Assembly (NCBI GenBank): GCA_964645985.1
Contig: CAZYCC010000011.1
Location: 1 to 35,763 of the forward strand
DNA length: 35,763 nt
Source of the DNA: CAZYCC01 sp964645985
GTDB taxonomy: Bacteria > Bacillota > Clostridia > Oscillospirales > CAG-272
Direction: 5' to 3'
Shown here: piece after piece, positions 8,963 through 22,646 of the stretch
How positions within the stretch are numbered: position 1 is the first letter of the stretch
Layout: every line of letters starts with the position of its first letter
Position numbers and translations under genes: made by a program
Notes under the pieces: generated by a model
What the model saw: the letters and a program-made list of their open reading frames with translations, nothing else
Databases searched by the model: none
Told to the model about the DNA's origin: nothing

Positions 8963-9688
8963 TTGCGCACCATATATTCCCCGCGCGCGGCAGCCCTTCT
9001 GCTCGCGCTCGCAATGACGCTCGCAGTTCTGCTCTCGCCGCTCCTTAGCCTTGCCGAGAGCGAGGGCGCGACTATCGCGGTTGAAGTGGTCGCGCCGATG
9101 CGCGCGCTCCTGCCGGGCGAGAGCTTCACGCTCGACCTCGTCCTCGATCCTGCGGGCCTGCCCCTCACCAACTGGCAGTTCTCGCTTGACTACGACCCCG
9201 CCGCGCTTGAGGTGCTCTCCGTCACGCACGTCCCCGCGCGCGACCCCGGCACCGATGTCTACGGGTTCTCCCGCCAAAGCCCCGAGCGAGATGGCTTCCC
9301 GTTGACGATCGGCTGCACCTTCCCCCCGGATTACTGCTCGCGCGATCGCTTCGTCGCGGCAACCGTCACCTTTCGCGTCGCCGAGAGCGCGCGCGGGGGG
9401 ACGCTGCGCGTTAACCCGGTCAGCGCCCTCTCGGGCAGCGTCCTTTCCTACTGGGAGGGCGATCTCGTGACGCGCTACACCCCCGACTATCGTGGCGCGA
9501 ATCTGACCGTAGCCGGGAGCGGAAATGACCCAAACGGCGATGGCGCGCTCACAATCGAGGACGCGAGCTTTCTCCTTGCGCTGCTCTCCTCGCGCCCCGC
9601 GCAAGATCTTGCCGCGTTTGACCTCACCGGAGACGGCGCGCTCGGAATGAAAGACCTCTCCGCCCTCCTGCGCGCAATCGAAATCTAA
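8963..9688 (+). CDS. Secreted protein with one cohesin-like domain and a type I dockerin
   Basis: A 241-residue exported protein. A signal peptide (hydrophobic core about 9-30, cleavage near LSLAES) precedes a cohesin-like beta-sandwich (about 37-185) with the typical LPGESFTLDLVL and NWQFSLDYDPAALEVLSV strands. A dockerin with both calcium-binding repeats ends the protein: DPNGDGALTIED (189-200) and DLTGDGALGMKD (220-231). Cohesin and dockerin normally pair between different proteins to build cellulosome-like assemblies; having just one of each would allow head-to-tail chains or an adaptor. The start is a TTG with a pyrimidine-rich leader and no Shine-Dalgarno; ATG 9014 would cut the signal peptide short. 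It closes the wecB unit before the terminator at 9728. Confidence 0.82.
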   Translation: MRTIYSPRAAALLLALAMTLAVLLSPLLSLAESEGATIAVEVVAPMRALLPGESFTLDLVLDPAGLPLTNWQFSLDYDPAALEVLSVTHVPARDPGTDVYGFSRQSPERDGFPLTIGCTFPPDYCSRDRFVAATVTFRVAESARGGTLRVNPVSALSGSVLSYWEGDLVTRYTPDYRGANLTVAGSGNDPNGDGALTIEDASFLLALLSSRPAQDLAAFDLTGDGALGMKDLSALLRAIEI

Positions 9689-9727
9689 GCGCGCCAAGCG
9701 CACCCCCCGCCCTTCCCCGCGCGCAGT

Positions 9728-9756
9728 AAAAAGAACCCGCCTCGCGGGTTCTTTTT
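9728..9756. terminator. Bidirectional rho-independent terminator
   Basis: AAAAAGAACCCGC (9728-9740) pairs with GCGGGTTCTTTTT (9744-9756) around a CTC loop. T-tracts occur on both strands, so it terminates the wecB unit and the converging carB transcript. Confidence 0.9.
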
Positions 9757-9835
9757 TGTTCTGCCACCCCCACCGCGCCCCGCGCGGGGCCTCTCCCGAA
9801 ACCGCACTCCCCTCGCGGTCCCGAGATTGCTCCTT

Positions 9836-13900
<4,065 letters not shown>

Positions 13901-14140
13901 AGGAACACCCGAAAAAATATCGTAAAAACGCGGCGGGAGGAGAGGCGGTGCCGCAGCCCCTGCCGCAGCTACTGACGAGAAAGCAGGCGCGCTCGAGATG
14001 GAACAGATAGTGCGGATGATACAGGACTGTTGCCGTCTGACAGAAAAGCAAGCGCAGCGTGGGAAAACCGCGCGATCGGAGGGAAGTGGCGGCAAAGGGG
14101 GGAGAAGCCCGCTCGCCGCAACGCAGGGCGTGCGCGAGGG

Positions 14141-15253
14141 CTACGCCCGCTCCGCGGTAGAGGAAGCGAACGCGTCGATGCGGTCGAGGAAGCGGTCAAA
14201 GAGGAAGGCGGTGTCGTGCGGGCCCGCCGCCGCCTCTGGATGGAACTGCACGGTGAACGCCGCGAGGTTCGGGTAGTCGATCCCCTCGACCGTGCCGTCG
14301 TTGGCGTTCACATGCGTGAGGACGCCTCCGGTCCCCGCGAGGCTCTCCGCATCGACGGCGTAGCCGTGGTTCTGGCTGGTGATGTAGGTGCGAGCGCCGC
14401 GCAGGTCCTTCACCGGGTGGTTCGCGCCGCGGTGGCCGTATTTGAGCTTGACCGTGCGCGCCCCCGCAGCGAGCGCGAGCAGCTGATGCCCGAGGCAAAT
14501 CCCGAAAATCGGCAGCGTCCCGAGCAGATCCCGCAGCATCGCGATGACGGCGGTGTTCTCGGCGGGGTCGCCCGGTCCGTTGGAGAGCATCACCCCGTCT
14601 GGCCGCTCCGCGAGGATCTCCTCTTTTGCCGAGGTGTACGGCAGCACCGTGACCTCGCAGCCGCGCCGGCAGAGCTCGCGCGCGATGTTGCGCTTCGCCC
14701 CGCAGTCAAGCAGAGCGATGCGGTAGTCCCGGCGGCGCGGGTGCGCACTTGGCGGGAGAACGAGCTTCTCCCTTCGCGATGTCGCCGCGAGCGCCCCTCC
14801 CACGCGATAATCGCGCGCCCGGGCGAGCTCTCCGGGGCTCGCCGGGTGATCGGCGAGAACCGCGTTCATCACGCCCTCCTCGCGGATGAGGCGGGTGATC
14901 TCGCGCGTCATGACGCCGCTAATGGCGGACACGCCTCGCTCGCGCAAAAAATCGTCGAGCGTCCCCACGCAGCGGAAGTTAGAGGGATCGGGGCAGGGGT
15001 CGGCGACGACATAGGCGGAGAGCGGGCAGCTGCCGCTCTCGGCGTCCTCGGGAATCGCGCCGTAGCAGCCGATCAGCGGGAAGGTTTGCAGAACGATCTG
15101 CCCGTAGTAGGAGGGGTCGGTCAGCGTCTCGAGGTAGCCCTCCATATTCGTCGTGAAGACCAGCTCCCCGACAATCGGCGAGGTGAGCGGCGCGCCGAGC
15201 GCCTCCCCCTCGAAGACCGCCCCGCTCGCAAGCGTAAGATATAGCGCGGACAT
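14141..15253 (-). CDS. carA: Carbamoyl-phosphate synthase small subunit (glutaminase)
   Basis: A 370-residue class I glutamine amidotransferase subunit that hydrolyses glutamine and passes ammonia to CarB. The N-terminal CPSase domain shows FTTNMEGYLETLTDPSYYGQ (33-52). The glutaminase domain has SNGPGDP (224-230), the nucleophile C253 in GICLGHQ and the H338/E340 pair in QFHPEA. Length is normal. ATG 15253 opens exactly at the family N-terminus (MSALYLTLASG) and is preceded by TTTTACTTTTCTTTTTCTT, with no Shine-Dalgarno. carB follows after 240 bp. argF lies upstream across 482 bp of non-coding DNA, so it may have its own promoter. Confidence 0.96.
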   Translation of the reverse strand: MSALYLTLASGAVFEGEALGAPLTSPIVGELVFTTNMEGYLETLTDPSYYGQIVLQTFPLIGCYGAIPEDAESGSCPLSAYVVADPCPDPSNFRCVGTLDDFLRERGVSAISGVMTREITRLIREEGVMNAVLADHPASPGELARARDYRVGGALAATSRREKLVLPPSAHPRRRDYRIALLDCGAKRNIARELCRRGCEVTVLPYTSAKEEILAERPDGVMLSNGPGDPAENTAVIAMLRDLLGTLPIFGICLGHQLLALAAGARTVKLKYGHRGANHPVKDLRGARTYITSQNHGYAVDAESLAGTGGVLTHVNANDGTVEGIDYPNLAAFTVQFHPEAAAGPHDTAFLFDRFLDRIDAFASSTAERA

Positions 15254-15735
15254 AAGAAAAAGAAAAGTAAAAACTGCGCGGGTGCCAAACTGCCGCCCCC
15301 GCGCCCCCGCGGCGATATTGATCCGGGAATGGGGGGCGAGGGTAATCGCGCGCCTTGCCGGTACCCGCAATAGGCAACGATTACGCGGATCGCTACAAAT
15401 GCCGGGGAACGCTCATGCAGAGCGTGCCGATACTCTAAGGCTACGCGCGAAACCCCACCCTCAGGGGCGTGGGAACCGCCACGGCGGATTTCCCGCCGTT
15501 CGCGCTGCGAGTCGCCCGCGCGACGCGTTGCTCGCGTGACCGCCTCTGTCGCGACCGCCGCTCGCGCTACGACACTCCCCACGCAAAGCGATGTGAGAAC
15601 TCTCGTCTCGCAAAACGCGACGAGCATGCTCGCCTCGCAAGGCGATGCGGGCTTGACGATTGGAACTCCCAAAGGGAAAGCTAAACTGCCGCAAGCAGCC
15701 CGCGGCCCGCCCCGTTTTGCGCGCCGCTCCCGGTT
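15254..15735. other. 482-bp spacer between carA and argF, no gene seen
   Basis: No convincing coding region, promoter or terminator was found. The middle (15480-15670) is rich in short GC dyads and near-repeats around CTCGCAAGGCGATG and GACGAGCATGCTCGCCTCG, vaguely like the 37-nt repeats upstream of murA. The 25 bases before carA are pyrimidine-rich on the minus strand. Confidence 0.5.
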
Positions 15736-16638
<903 letters not shown>

Positions 16639-17061
16639 CGCAAAAAAGACAAAGAGGAAAAAGACAACCGAAAAAAGATGAGAAAAGCAAAGAGAACTTC
16701 CGCGCACCCCGCTCGTGCGCCCGCGCGTCAGGGGAAACCCCCGTTTTGCGCTTTTTTGGAAAAATGGCAAGCTCCCGCGCGTGACGTTTGGGAAACGGCG
16801 CTCGTCCCCGCGCCCGGTATCTCCTCCATATTATAGGAAGTACCTCGGGCATTGGGAAAACCCCGCTCCGCGCGACAGTAACACGCCCCCTTCATTGAGA
16901 GAGAATGCCCGCGCCGTGAGAGAATGCCGTCGCTATGGAAGCTGCCGCACGTCCTGTGGGAAGCTCCCGCGAGCGGGAAGCTCCGCGCCCCCGCTCGTGC
17001 GCCCGTGCTCCCGGCGCGCCCCTCTCGTCACAAATACCCCTCCGTTTTGCGCCTTATCGGG
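16639..17061. other. 423-bp spacer between argF and argD
   Basis: It contains no gene that I can support. It holds a candidate argF promoter (16830-16858), a diverged copy of the palindromic repeat at 16748-16768 (GCGCTTTTTTGGAAAAATGGC region) and the long pyrimidine tract leading into argF. Confidence 0.5.
16830..16858 (-). promoter_or_regulatory. Candidate promoter for argF
   Basis: On the minus strand TTCCCA (16858-16853), 17-bp spacer and a perfect TATAAT (16835-16830). The -10 is consensus but the -35 matches only four of six positions. It would give a leader of roughly 185 nt and allow argF-carA-carB to be expressed apart from argC. Confidence 0.5.
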
Positions 17062-18258
17062 TCACTTGCCCGCGAGGACATCGCGCAGGATAGAGATACC
17101 GGTCTCCAGCTCGGCTTGTGGGATGTTGAGCGCAGGCAGGAGCCGCACGCGGCTGCCCGCCGTGAGGACCAGCACCCCGCGCGCAAGGCATTCGCTTGCC
17201 ACATCGCTCGCCGTCCGCCCCTCCGGCTCGACGCCGACCATCAGCCCCATCCCGGTAACGAGACGTACCCCAGGCGCGCCCGTGAGAGCGCGCCGGATGA
17301 ACTCTCCGCGCTCCCGCACGCCGGCAAGGCACTCCTCGTCGATTCTCTCAAGAATAGAGACCGCGCCCGCGCAGACGGCGGGGTTGCCGCCGAAGGTCGA
17401 GCCGTGATCACCCCGCCCGAGTACCGAGGCGGTCTTCTCGCCGAAAAGGCACGCGCCGATCGGCAGGCCCCCGCCTAGGCCCTTCGCCGTGGTGAAGATG
17501 TCGGGCGTGACGCCGTAGTTTTCGTAGCAGTAGAGCTGCCCGGTGCGCCCGTTGCCGGTCTGCACCTCGTCGAGGACGAGCAGAATGTCGCGCGCGGAGG
17601 CGAGGCGAGCTGACTCCTCGACAAAGTCGCGCGAGAGGGGGTTGACCCCTCCCTCGCCCTGAATGAGCTCCATCATAACGGCGCAAACGCTCGGATCGCT
17701 CAGCGCGGCGCGCATCCCATCGATGTCGTTCGGCGAAACAAAGACAAACCCTGTGGTGAAAGGTGCAAAGTGACGATGAAACTTTTCCTGCCCCGTCGCC
17801 GAGAGGGTGGTCACCGTGCGCCCGTGAAAGCTGCCGGTGAGGCAGACGATGGTCGAGCGGCCGCTGCCCTCGCCGTACTTGTCGGAGGAGTACTTGCGCG
17901 CCGCCTTGATCGCCGCCTCGTTCGCCTCCGCGCCCGAGTTGCAAAAGAAGACCCGCCGCGCGCCGGTTCTCTCGCAGAGCATTTGCGCGAGCCTTGCCTG
18001 AGGCTCGGTGTAGTAAAGGTTCGAGGTGTGCTGCACGCGCTGGAGCTGCGCGCTCACCGCGCCGACCCACGCGGGGTCTGCGTACCCGAAAGTGTTGACC
18101 GCGATGCCCGCTCCAAGGTCAATGTAGGATCTGCCGCGCTCGTCATAGGCAATGCTGCCGATACCCTCGGAAATCTCCAAAGGATACCGGGCGTAGGTTG
18201 ACGCGAGATATCGCTCGTCCAGCGCGCGCAGCTCCTCCCCGCTTGAAAACTCAGCCAT
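17062..18258 (-). CDS. argD: Acetylornithine aminotransferase
   Basis: A 398-residue class III PLP aminotransferase that converts N-acetylglutamate semialdehyde to N-acetylornithine. Visible marks are the phosphate-binding NSGAEANEAAIK (107-118), GSFHGRT (142-148), LDEVQTGNGRTG (229-240) and the PLP lysine K259 in TTAKGLGGG. ATG 18258 (MAEFSSGEEL) is chosen over an ATG two codons upstream; GGGGGTGA just before it is a weak ribosome-binding candidate. Its position among argF and argB supports the ArgD assignment over other class III enzymes. Spacers of 423 and 658 bp on either side are unusually long for an operon. Confidence 0.95.
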   Translation of the reverse strand: MAEFSSGEELRALDERYLASTYARYPLEISEGIGSIAYDERGRSYIDLGAGIAVNTFGYADPAWVGAVSAQLQRVQHTSNLYYTEPQARLAQMLCERTGARRVFFCNSGAEANEAAIKAARKYSSDKYGEGSGRSTIVCLTGSFHGRTVTTLSATGQEKFHRHFAPFTTGFVFVSPNDIDGMRAALSDPSVCAVMMELIQGEGGVNPLSRDFVEESARLASARDILLVLDEVQTGNGRTGQLYCYENYGVTPDIFTTAKGLGGGLPIGACLFGEKTASVLGRGDHGSTFGGNPAVCAGAVSILERIDEECLAGVRERGEFIRRALTGAPGVRLVTGMGLMVGVEPEGRTASDVASECLARGVLVLTAGSRVRLLPALNIPQAELETGISILRDVLAGK

Positions 18259-18718
18259 TATCACCCCCGAAAAATGCTCTCAATGCAAAAAGTACAAATT
18301 TCACGGATTAAAAGTGCAAACTGCCCCCGCCATCGATTTTCCCCTGCGCGTCAGTACTCCCCTCTCATGGGAAAGCGCCGCGCACAGCGCATACCACCGC
18401 GCTCACGTCTAAAGAAAGCCAGCCTTCCCGCCGGGTGTCTCTTCCCGTGCCCCCTCCCGCTTGCCCCCCGTTTTCCCTGCCGGTTGCCGCGAGAGCGCGC
18501 CGCGCCCCCGCTCATCCGGCACGATCGCGCCCCGGGAGCGCATTCCGCGCTCCCCCATTTTCTCACTTCTCGCCGAAAAAATCAAGCCCCCGCGACTCCT
18601 GCCGCCCCACGCCGCTCCCCCACGTCTCTCGTGCCGCGCCTGACCTCCGGGTATCTCCCGCAGAGGTTCGCTTGGGAGCTTCCTTAATATAAATAACTCC
18701 GCCCGTCAAATTGCGCGC

Positions 18719-18780
18719 GCGATCTTATCCCTCACCTTCCCAGCTCGCCCTGTCGCTTCAACTGTGCGATCTTATCCCTC
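18719..18780. repeat. Exact 15-nt direct repeat pair, 47 nt apart
   Basis: GCGATCTTATCCCTC occurs at 18719-18733 and again at 18766-18780; on the coding strand of the arg cluster it reads GAGGGATAAGATCGC. It lies in the argD-argB spacer. Its role is unknown. Confidence 0.7.
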
Positions 18781-18879
18781 GCCCTCGCGCGCCGTCCTAC
18801 CCCGTAAAGTCCTGCACGCGACATCTTCGCCGCGCGGGTGCTTTCGGAGTATCAACCCCTCGCGCCGCGCTCTTCTTTT

Positions 18880-18900
18880 TGCGCTTTTTCGAAAAACGCA
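18880..18900. repeat. Palindromic repeat, argB 3' side
   Basis: TGCGCTTTTTCGAAAAACGCA, a near-perfect palindrome 16 nt past the argB stop codon. It is the GCG-flanked form of the recurrent element. Confidence 0.75.
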
Positions 18901-18916
18901 AATTTTCGGGGGAAAG

Positions 18917-19837
18917 TTACTCCTCGCCGCTCGCATCCTTTTCCGAGAGGTCCCACTCGAGGGCGGGCGGCTCGGGCGGGGTGTGCTCGCGCACGAACAT
19001 CGTGCCGATGCCCTCGCTCGTCAGCATCTCGATGAGCAGCGCGTGCGGCACGCGCCCGTCGATAATGAACGCCCTCCCAACCCCGGCGGCGAGCGCGTCG
19101 ACGCAGCAATCGACCTTCGGGATCATCCCGCCGCGGATAATGCCCTGCTCCTTGTAGGCGGCAACCTCCTCCACAGTCGCCTCGCGAATGAGCGAGTAGG
19201 GGTCGTTCACATCACGCAGCAGGCCCTCGACATCGGTCATCGAGAGCAGGCACTCCGCGCCGAGGGTGCCGGCAATCGCGGCGGCGGCGGTGTCGGCGTT
19301 GACGTTGTAACACTTGCCGGAGGGGTCGTAGCCGACGGTGGAGATCACCGGGATGTACCCCCGCTCGAGCAGATCTGTGATAACCCTGGTTTTCACTTTT
19401 TCGATTTTGCCGACGTAACCGAGCGCGGGGTCGAGCATGGAGCAGCGCAGCATATGCGCGTCGGTGCCCGAAAGGCCCACGGCCGTCCCGCCGATCGCGC
19501 CGATCATGTTGACGAGGCGCTTGTTGATTTTGTTGGCGACCATCTGAACGATGTCGGCGGTCTCCTCGTCGGTGACGCGCAGCCCCCCGACGAAGCGCGA
19601 CTCCTTGCCGAGCCGCGACATCATCGCCGAAATTTCGGGCCCGCCCCCGTGCACGAGCACAACGTTGACCCCGACCAGCCGCAGCAGCACAATGTCGTGC
19701 ATCACGGCGAGCTTGAGCTCCTCGCTCTTCATCGCGTTGCCGCCGTATTTGACGACGACGATTTTCCCCGCGTACTTTTCAATGTAGGGCAGCGCCCCAA
19801 CGAGCACTTCCGCGCTCTGCGCCTTTGTAAACTTCAT
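18917..19837 (-). CDS. argB: Acetylglutamate kinase
   Basis: A 306-residue amino-acid kinase that phosphorylates N-acetylglutamate, the second step of ornithine synthesis and commonly the arginine-feedback step. It shows VVVKYGGNAM near the N-terminus, the substrate loop VHGGGPEIS, and the C-terminal GGMIPKVDCCVDAL block of ATP and effector contacts. The N-terminal helix before the kinase core (MKFTKAQSAEVLVGALPYI) is the type present in arginine-sensitive hexameric enzymes, so feedback control is likely but inferred. ATG 19837 has a good GAGGTGA Shine-Dalgarno. argJ ends 140 bp upstream. Confidence 0.96.
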   Translation of the reverse strand: MKFTKAQSAEVLVGALPYIEKYAGKIVVVKYGGNAMKSEELKLAVMHDIVLLRLVGVNVVLVHGGGPEISAMMSRLGKESRFVGGLRVTDEETADIVQMVANKINKRLVNMIGAIGGTAVGLSGTDAHMLRCSMLDPALGYVGKIEKVKTRVITDLLERGYIPVISTVGYDPSGKCYNVNADTAAAAIAGTLGAECLLSMTDVEGLLRDVNDPYSLIREATVEEVAAYKEQGIIRGGMIPKVDCCVDALAAGVGRAFIIDGRVPHALLIEMLTSEGIGTMFVREHTPPEPPALEWDLSEKDASGEE

Positions 19838-19883
19838 TCCGTCACCTCAAAAAATCCCGTCGCTCCACCGGCAAATAAATAAC

Positions 19884-19899
19884 ACTTTTTCAAAAAAGT
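19884..19899. repeat. Palindromic repeat between argB and argJ
   Basis: ACTTTTTCAAAAAAGT, the exact reverse complement of the copy at 32783-32798 in the metal-resistance locus. Confidence 0.75.
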
Positions 19900-19956
19900 A
19901 AAACGTCGCGGGAGTTTGCGCCAGCCCACCCCGCGCCTGCTCCCCCGCAACGCTTC

Positions 19957-19970
19957 CTTTTTCGGAAAAG
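19957..19970. repeat. Palindromic repeat, argJ 3' side
   Basis: CTTTTTCGGAAAAG, starting 7 nt past the argJ stop codon in the reading direction. Confidence 0.6.
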
Positions 19971-19977
19971 TTTCCCC

Positions 19978-21246
19978 TCATGTTCTGTACGCGCCGTTGA
20001 TGCGCACATACTCATAGGAGAGATCGCAGCCGAAGGCGACACCGCTCGCCTCCCCTTCGGCGAGGGTGATGTGAATATCGACCTCATCGCCTTGGAGAAT
20101 GGCCTCGGCGCGCGCCTCGGAGAAGGGCACGCCCTCTCCACCCTCGCAGACGAGAACCTCCCCGCCGCCGGGGCCGCGCAGCGCGACGCGCACGCTTGTG
20201 GGGTCGAGCGGGACGCCGGCGTAGCCGACAGCGCAGAGAATCCGCCCCCAGTTGGCGTCCTCGCCGAATATGGCCGCCTTGGTCAGCGTCGAGCCGATGA
20301 CGGATTTCGCAATTCGCCTTGCGTCCTCGACGCTCGCCGCCCCCTCGACCGTTGCGGTGAGGAGCTTCGTCGCGCCCTCACCATCGCGCGCAATGTCGCG
20401 CGAGAGCGAGGTGAGAAGGGTGGTCAATGCCCGCTCAAAGAGTGCGAAGGAACCGCCCTCCTCCTCTATTTGCGGCATGTCCGCCCTGCCGCTCGCGAGG
20501 ATGGCGACCGTGTCGTTGGTTGAGGTATCCCCGTCAATGGAAATTTGGTTGAAAGTCCCCGCGACAGCGTGTCGAAGGGCTTTGCCAAGCAGATCCGAGC
20601 TCATTCGCGCGTCGGTCGTGAGGAAGACGAGCATGGTCGCTAGGTGCGGCGCGATCATCCCCGAGCCCTTGGCAATCCCCCCGATGGTAAATTCGCCGTT
20701 TGCACTTTTTACGAGGACTGCCTCCTCCTTCGGGCGGGTGTCGGTGGTCATCACCGCCTCCGCCGCCGCCCTCGAGCCCGCCGGGGAGTGCGAGAGCTCC
20801 CGCGCGAGCGCCGGCAGCGCCGCCTCAATCGGCGAAATGTCGAGCGGTTGCCCGATCACCCCGGTCGACGCGACGAGCACCTCCTCCGTGGGGATGCCGA
20901 GAGCCTCGCCCGCGAGGCGGCACATCTCGCGCGCGCTCTCCACCCCGCCGGCAACGCAGGTGTTAGCGATGCCGCTGTTAACGACGATTGCCCGCGCCCG
21001 TCCGTCCGCAAGGTGCTCCCGCGAAACGCGCAGGGGCGCGCCTTTCACAAGGTTGGAGGTGAACATCGCCGCCGCCGCGCAGGGGGTGTCGGCACAGATG
21101 AGAGCGAGATCCTTTTTGCTTTTGTTTTTGCGAATGCCGCAGTGCACCCCTCCCGCGAAAAATCCCCGCGCGGCGCAGACTCCCCCCTCAACGGGAGTAA
21201 TTGTTCCCTCCTCGGGGGCGCAGTTTTCTACTAATTCTTCCTTCAT
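19978..21246 (-). CDS. argJ: Bifunctional glutamate N-acetyltransferase / ornithine acetyltransferase
   Basis: A 422-residue ArgJ. It moves the acetyl group from acetylornithine to glutamate and may also use acetyl-CoA, making the pathway cyclic so that no separate ArgA or ArgE is needed here. ArgJ cleaves itself before a threonine that becomes the nucleophile: KGSGMIAPHLATML places the cut at A203/T204. An N-terminal GVCAARGFFAGGVHCGI and a C-terminal end in INGAYRT are typical. ATG 21246 has AAGGAG at good spacing. argC ends only 55 bp upstream, the tightest junction in the cluster. True bifunctionality cannot be read from sequence. Confidence 0.95.
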   Translation of the reverse strand: MKEELVENCAPEEGTITPVEGGVCAARGFFAGGVHCGIRKNKSKKDLALICADTPCAAAAMFTSNLVKGAPLRVSREHLADGRARAIVVNSGIANTCVAGGVESAREMCRLAGEALGIPTEEVLVASTGVIGQPLDISPIEAALPALARELSHSPAGSRAAAEAVMTTDTRPKEEAVLVKSANGEFTIGGIAKGSGMIAPHLATMLVFLTTDARMSSDLLGKALRHAVAGTFNQISIDGDTSTNDTVAILASGRADMPQIEEEGGSFALFERALTTLLTSLSRDIARDGEGATKLLTATVEGAASVEDARRIAKSVIGSTLTKAAIFGEDANWGRILCAVGYAGVPLDPTSVRVALRGPGGGEVLVCEGGEGVPFSEARAEAILQGDEVDIHITLAEGEASGVAFGCDLSYEYVRINGAYRT

Positions 21247-21292
21247 TCTCTTTACTCCTTTGCGCGCGCCCCCCGAAAATTCCCTCTCGCTT

Positions 21293-21311
21293 TGCGCTTT
21301 TTCAAAAAACG
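21293..21311. repeat. Palindromic repeat overlapping the argC stop codon
   Basis: TGCGCTTTTTCAAAAAACG. The argC stop TGA (21304-21302) lies in the centre of the palindrome, so the last codons of argC form one arm. Confidence 0.7.
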
Positions 21312-22249
21312 AGTGAGGTCGTCTCGGGGGCGCCGAGGGCGAGGTTCATGCACTGCACCGCCGCGCCCGACGCGCCCTTGCCGAGATTGTCAAAGCGCGC
21401 AATGAGCAATATCCGCTCCTCGCACCCCTCAACGAAAATCTCCATACCGTCCCGCCCGGCGAGCGCCCCCGCCGAAAGGAACCCGTCACCATCTCCCTCC
21501 GCCTCGCCCGCGCGCACCGAGATGAGCGGCTCCCCCGCGTAGTGCCGGCGGTAAAGTTCACAAAGGTCATCGCGCGAGACTCCCGCAGGCAGAAACTCGT
21601 GCGGGAGGGGAATGGTCACCTCCATGCCGCTAGGGTAGTCGGCGACAATCGGGCAGAAGAGAGGGTCGCCGTCAAGGTGGCAGACGGCGCGCATCTCGGG
21701 CAGATGCTTGTGGCGCTGAGAGAGCGCGTACTGCCGCGGCGAGTCGAGCGTCGCGGCGCGCCCCGCGTCCTCGTACTGCGCTATCATCTTCTTGCCGCCG
21801 CCGCTGTAGCCGGTGATGGAAAAGGCGGTGAGCAGCGCGTTCGCCGGGAGTAGCCCCGCCTCCCTCAGCGGGTAAATGAGCGCAATGAAGCCGCTCGCGT
21901 GACAGCCAGGCACCGCGATGCGCCGCCCGTGTACGACCGCCGCGCGGTGGGCGGGCGAGAGCTCGGGGAAGCCGTACGCCCAGAGCGGATCTGTGCGGTG
22001 CGCGGTAGAGGTGTCGAGCAGAATGGTGTCGGGGTCCTCGCGCGCGACCTCGCGCGCCGCCTCATCGGGTAGGCACAGAAACGCCGCGTCCGCCTCGTTC
22101 ATTCTCGCCAGGCGCGCACGCAGATCCTTGCGGTGCGCCTCGTCGATGTCGAGCAGGAGAACATCCTCACGCGCGGCGAGCCGCTCGCGAATGCGAAGGC
22201 CGGTCGTCCCCGCGCTCCCGTCGATAAAAATGCGATATGGTTTGCTCAT
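21302..22249 (-). CDS. argC: N-acetyl-gamma-glutamyl-phosphate reductase, type 2
   Basis: A 315-residue NADPH-dependent reductase, the third step of ornithine synthesis. The short length, the N-terminal IFIDGSAGTTGLRI Rossmann motif and the catalytic C116 in VPGCHASGF mark the type-2 (short) ArgC; SITGYSGGGK follows. ATG 22249 matches the family start. Its leader is GCAGTCTTCTATTCATCCT, with no Shine-Dalgarno. It is the first gene of the arg cluster, with a strong promoter and ARG-box-like repeats about 390 nt upstream. The last codons are part of a palindromic repeat. Confidence 0.95.
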   Translation of the reverse strand: MSKPYRIFIDGSAGTTGLRIRERLAAREDVLLLDIDEAHRKDLRARLARMNEADAAFLCLPDEAAREVAREDPDTILLDTSTAHRTDPLWAYGFPELSPAHRAAVVHGRRIAVPGCHASGFIALIYPLREAGLLPANALLTAFSITGYSGGGKKMIAQYEDAGRAATLDSPRQYALSQRHKHLPEMRAVCHLDGDPLFCPIVADYPSGMEVTIPLPHEFLPAGVSRDDLCELYRRHYAGEPLISVRAGEAEGDGDGFLSAGALAGRDGMEIFVEGCEERILLIARFDNLGKGASGAAVQCMNLALGAPETTSLVF

Positions 22250-22583
22250 AGGATGAATAGAAGACTGCCCGCTCCGCTCATGCGCCCGGCGCGCCCCGCC
22301 GCATCGGCCCGGTTTACCTTTTTGGGAGAACCCGTACGCCCGTCTCGCACCCCCGCGAACGTGCCCGGCTGCTTGGAGGAGGTGCCGGTCACGATTACGC
22401 GCCACCGCGAAAGCCGTCAGAGTCAACAGAGCGCGATCGTCCCCCCGCAGGGATGCGCGCTCCGTTCAAAACCGGTCCTCGTGCCGCGCTCCTCGCGCTC
22501 TCCCGCGCTCCACGCCGCGCCACCACGCCTTCGCGCTTCGCGCCACGTCCCTCGTTTCCTGCGCGGCACGGTCTGCACGAGTT
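22250..22583 (-). other. Long argC leader region, no gene seen
   Basis: Between the predicted transcription start (about 22640) and argC there are about 390 transcribed but uncoded bases, GC-rich and pyrimidine-rich next to the ATG. I looked for a T-box, a leader peptide or a riboswitch signature and saw none that I can support. A TTGACT on the minus strand near 22420 lacks a convincing -10. Confidence 0.45.
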
Positions 22584-22643
22584 TTATGCATCGTTTTATG
22601 CATTTATGCAGGATTCTTTGCATAATATGCACTTCTTTATGCA
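22584..22643 (-). promoter_or_regulatory. Cluster of ARG-box-like (ArgR) half-sites
   Basis: On the minus strand TGCATAA occurs at 22590-22584, 22602-22596, 22610-22604 and 22643-22637, and a 13-nt perfect palindrome TGCATAATATGCA lies at 22619-22631. ArgR/AhrC operators in Gram-positives are AT-rich with TGCATAA or TGAATAA half-sites. The cluster starts immediately downstream of the argC -10 box, where a bound hexamer would block initiation. argR itself is not in the window. Confidence 0.75.
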
Positions 22644-22646
22644 GTC

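Larger units (their letters stand above)
18259..18916. other. 658-bp spacer between argD and argB
   Basis: No supported gene. On the minus strand an AT-rich patch (TTATTTATATTAAGG, 18684-18698) with TTGACG nearby may be a weak internal promoter, but the spacing is poor. A 15-nt exact direct repeat, GCGATCTTATCCCTC, occurs at 18719-18733 and 18766-18780. A palindrome of the recurrent family is at 18880-18900. Confidence 0.5.

Noticed and set aside
14030..15244. 404-codon plus-strand open frame opposite carA
   Set aside because: It is antisense to a fully recognisable CarA; long opposite-strand frames are expected in GC-rich DNA, and its translation is Arg/Ala/Gly-rich with no family resemblance.
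22250..22640. T-box or amino-acid riboswitch in the argC leader
   Set aside because: No specifier-loop or antiterminator signature (the conserved GGTGGNACC-type element) and no terminator hairpin before argC.
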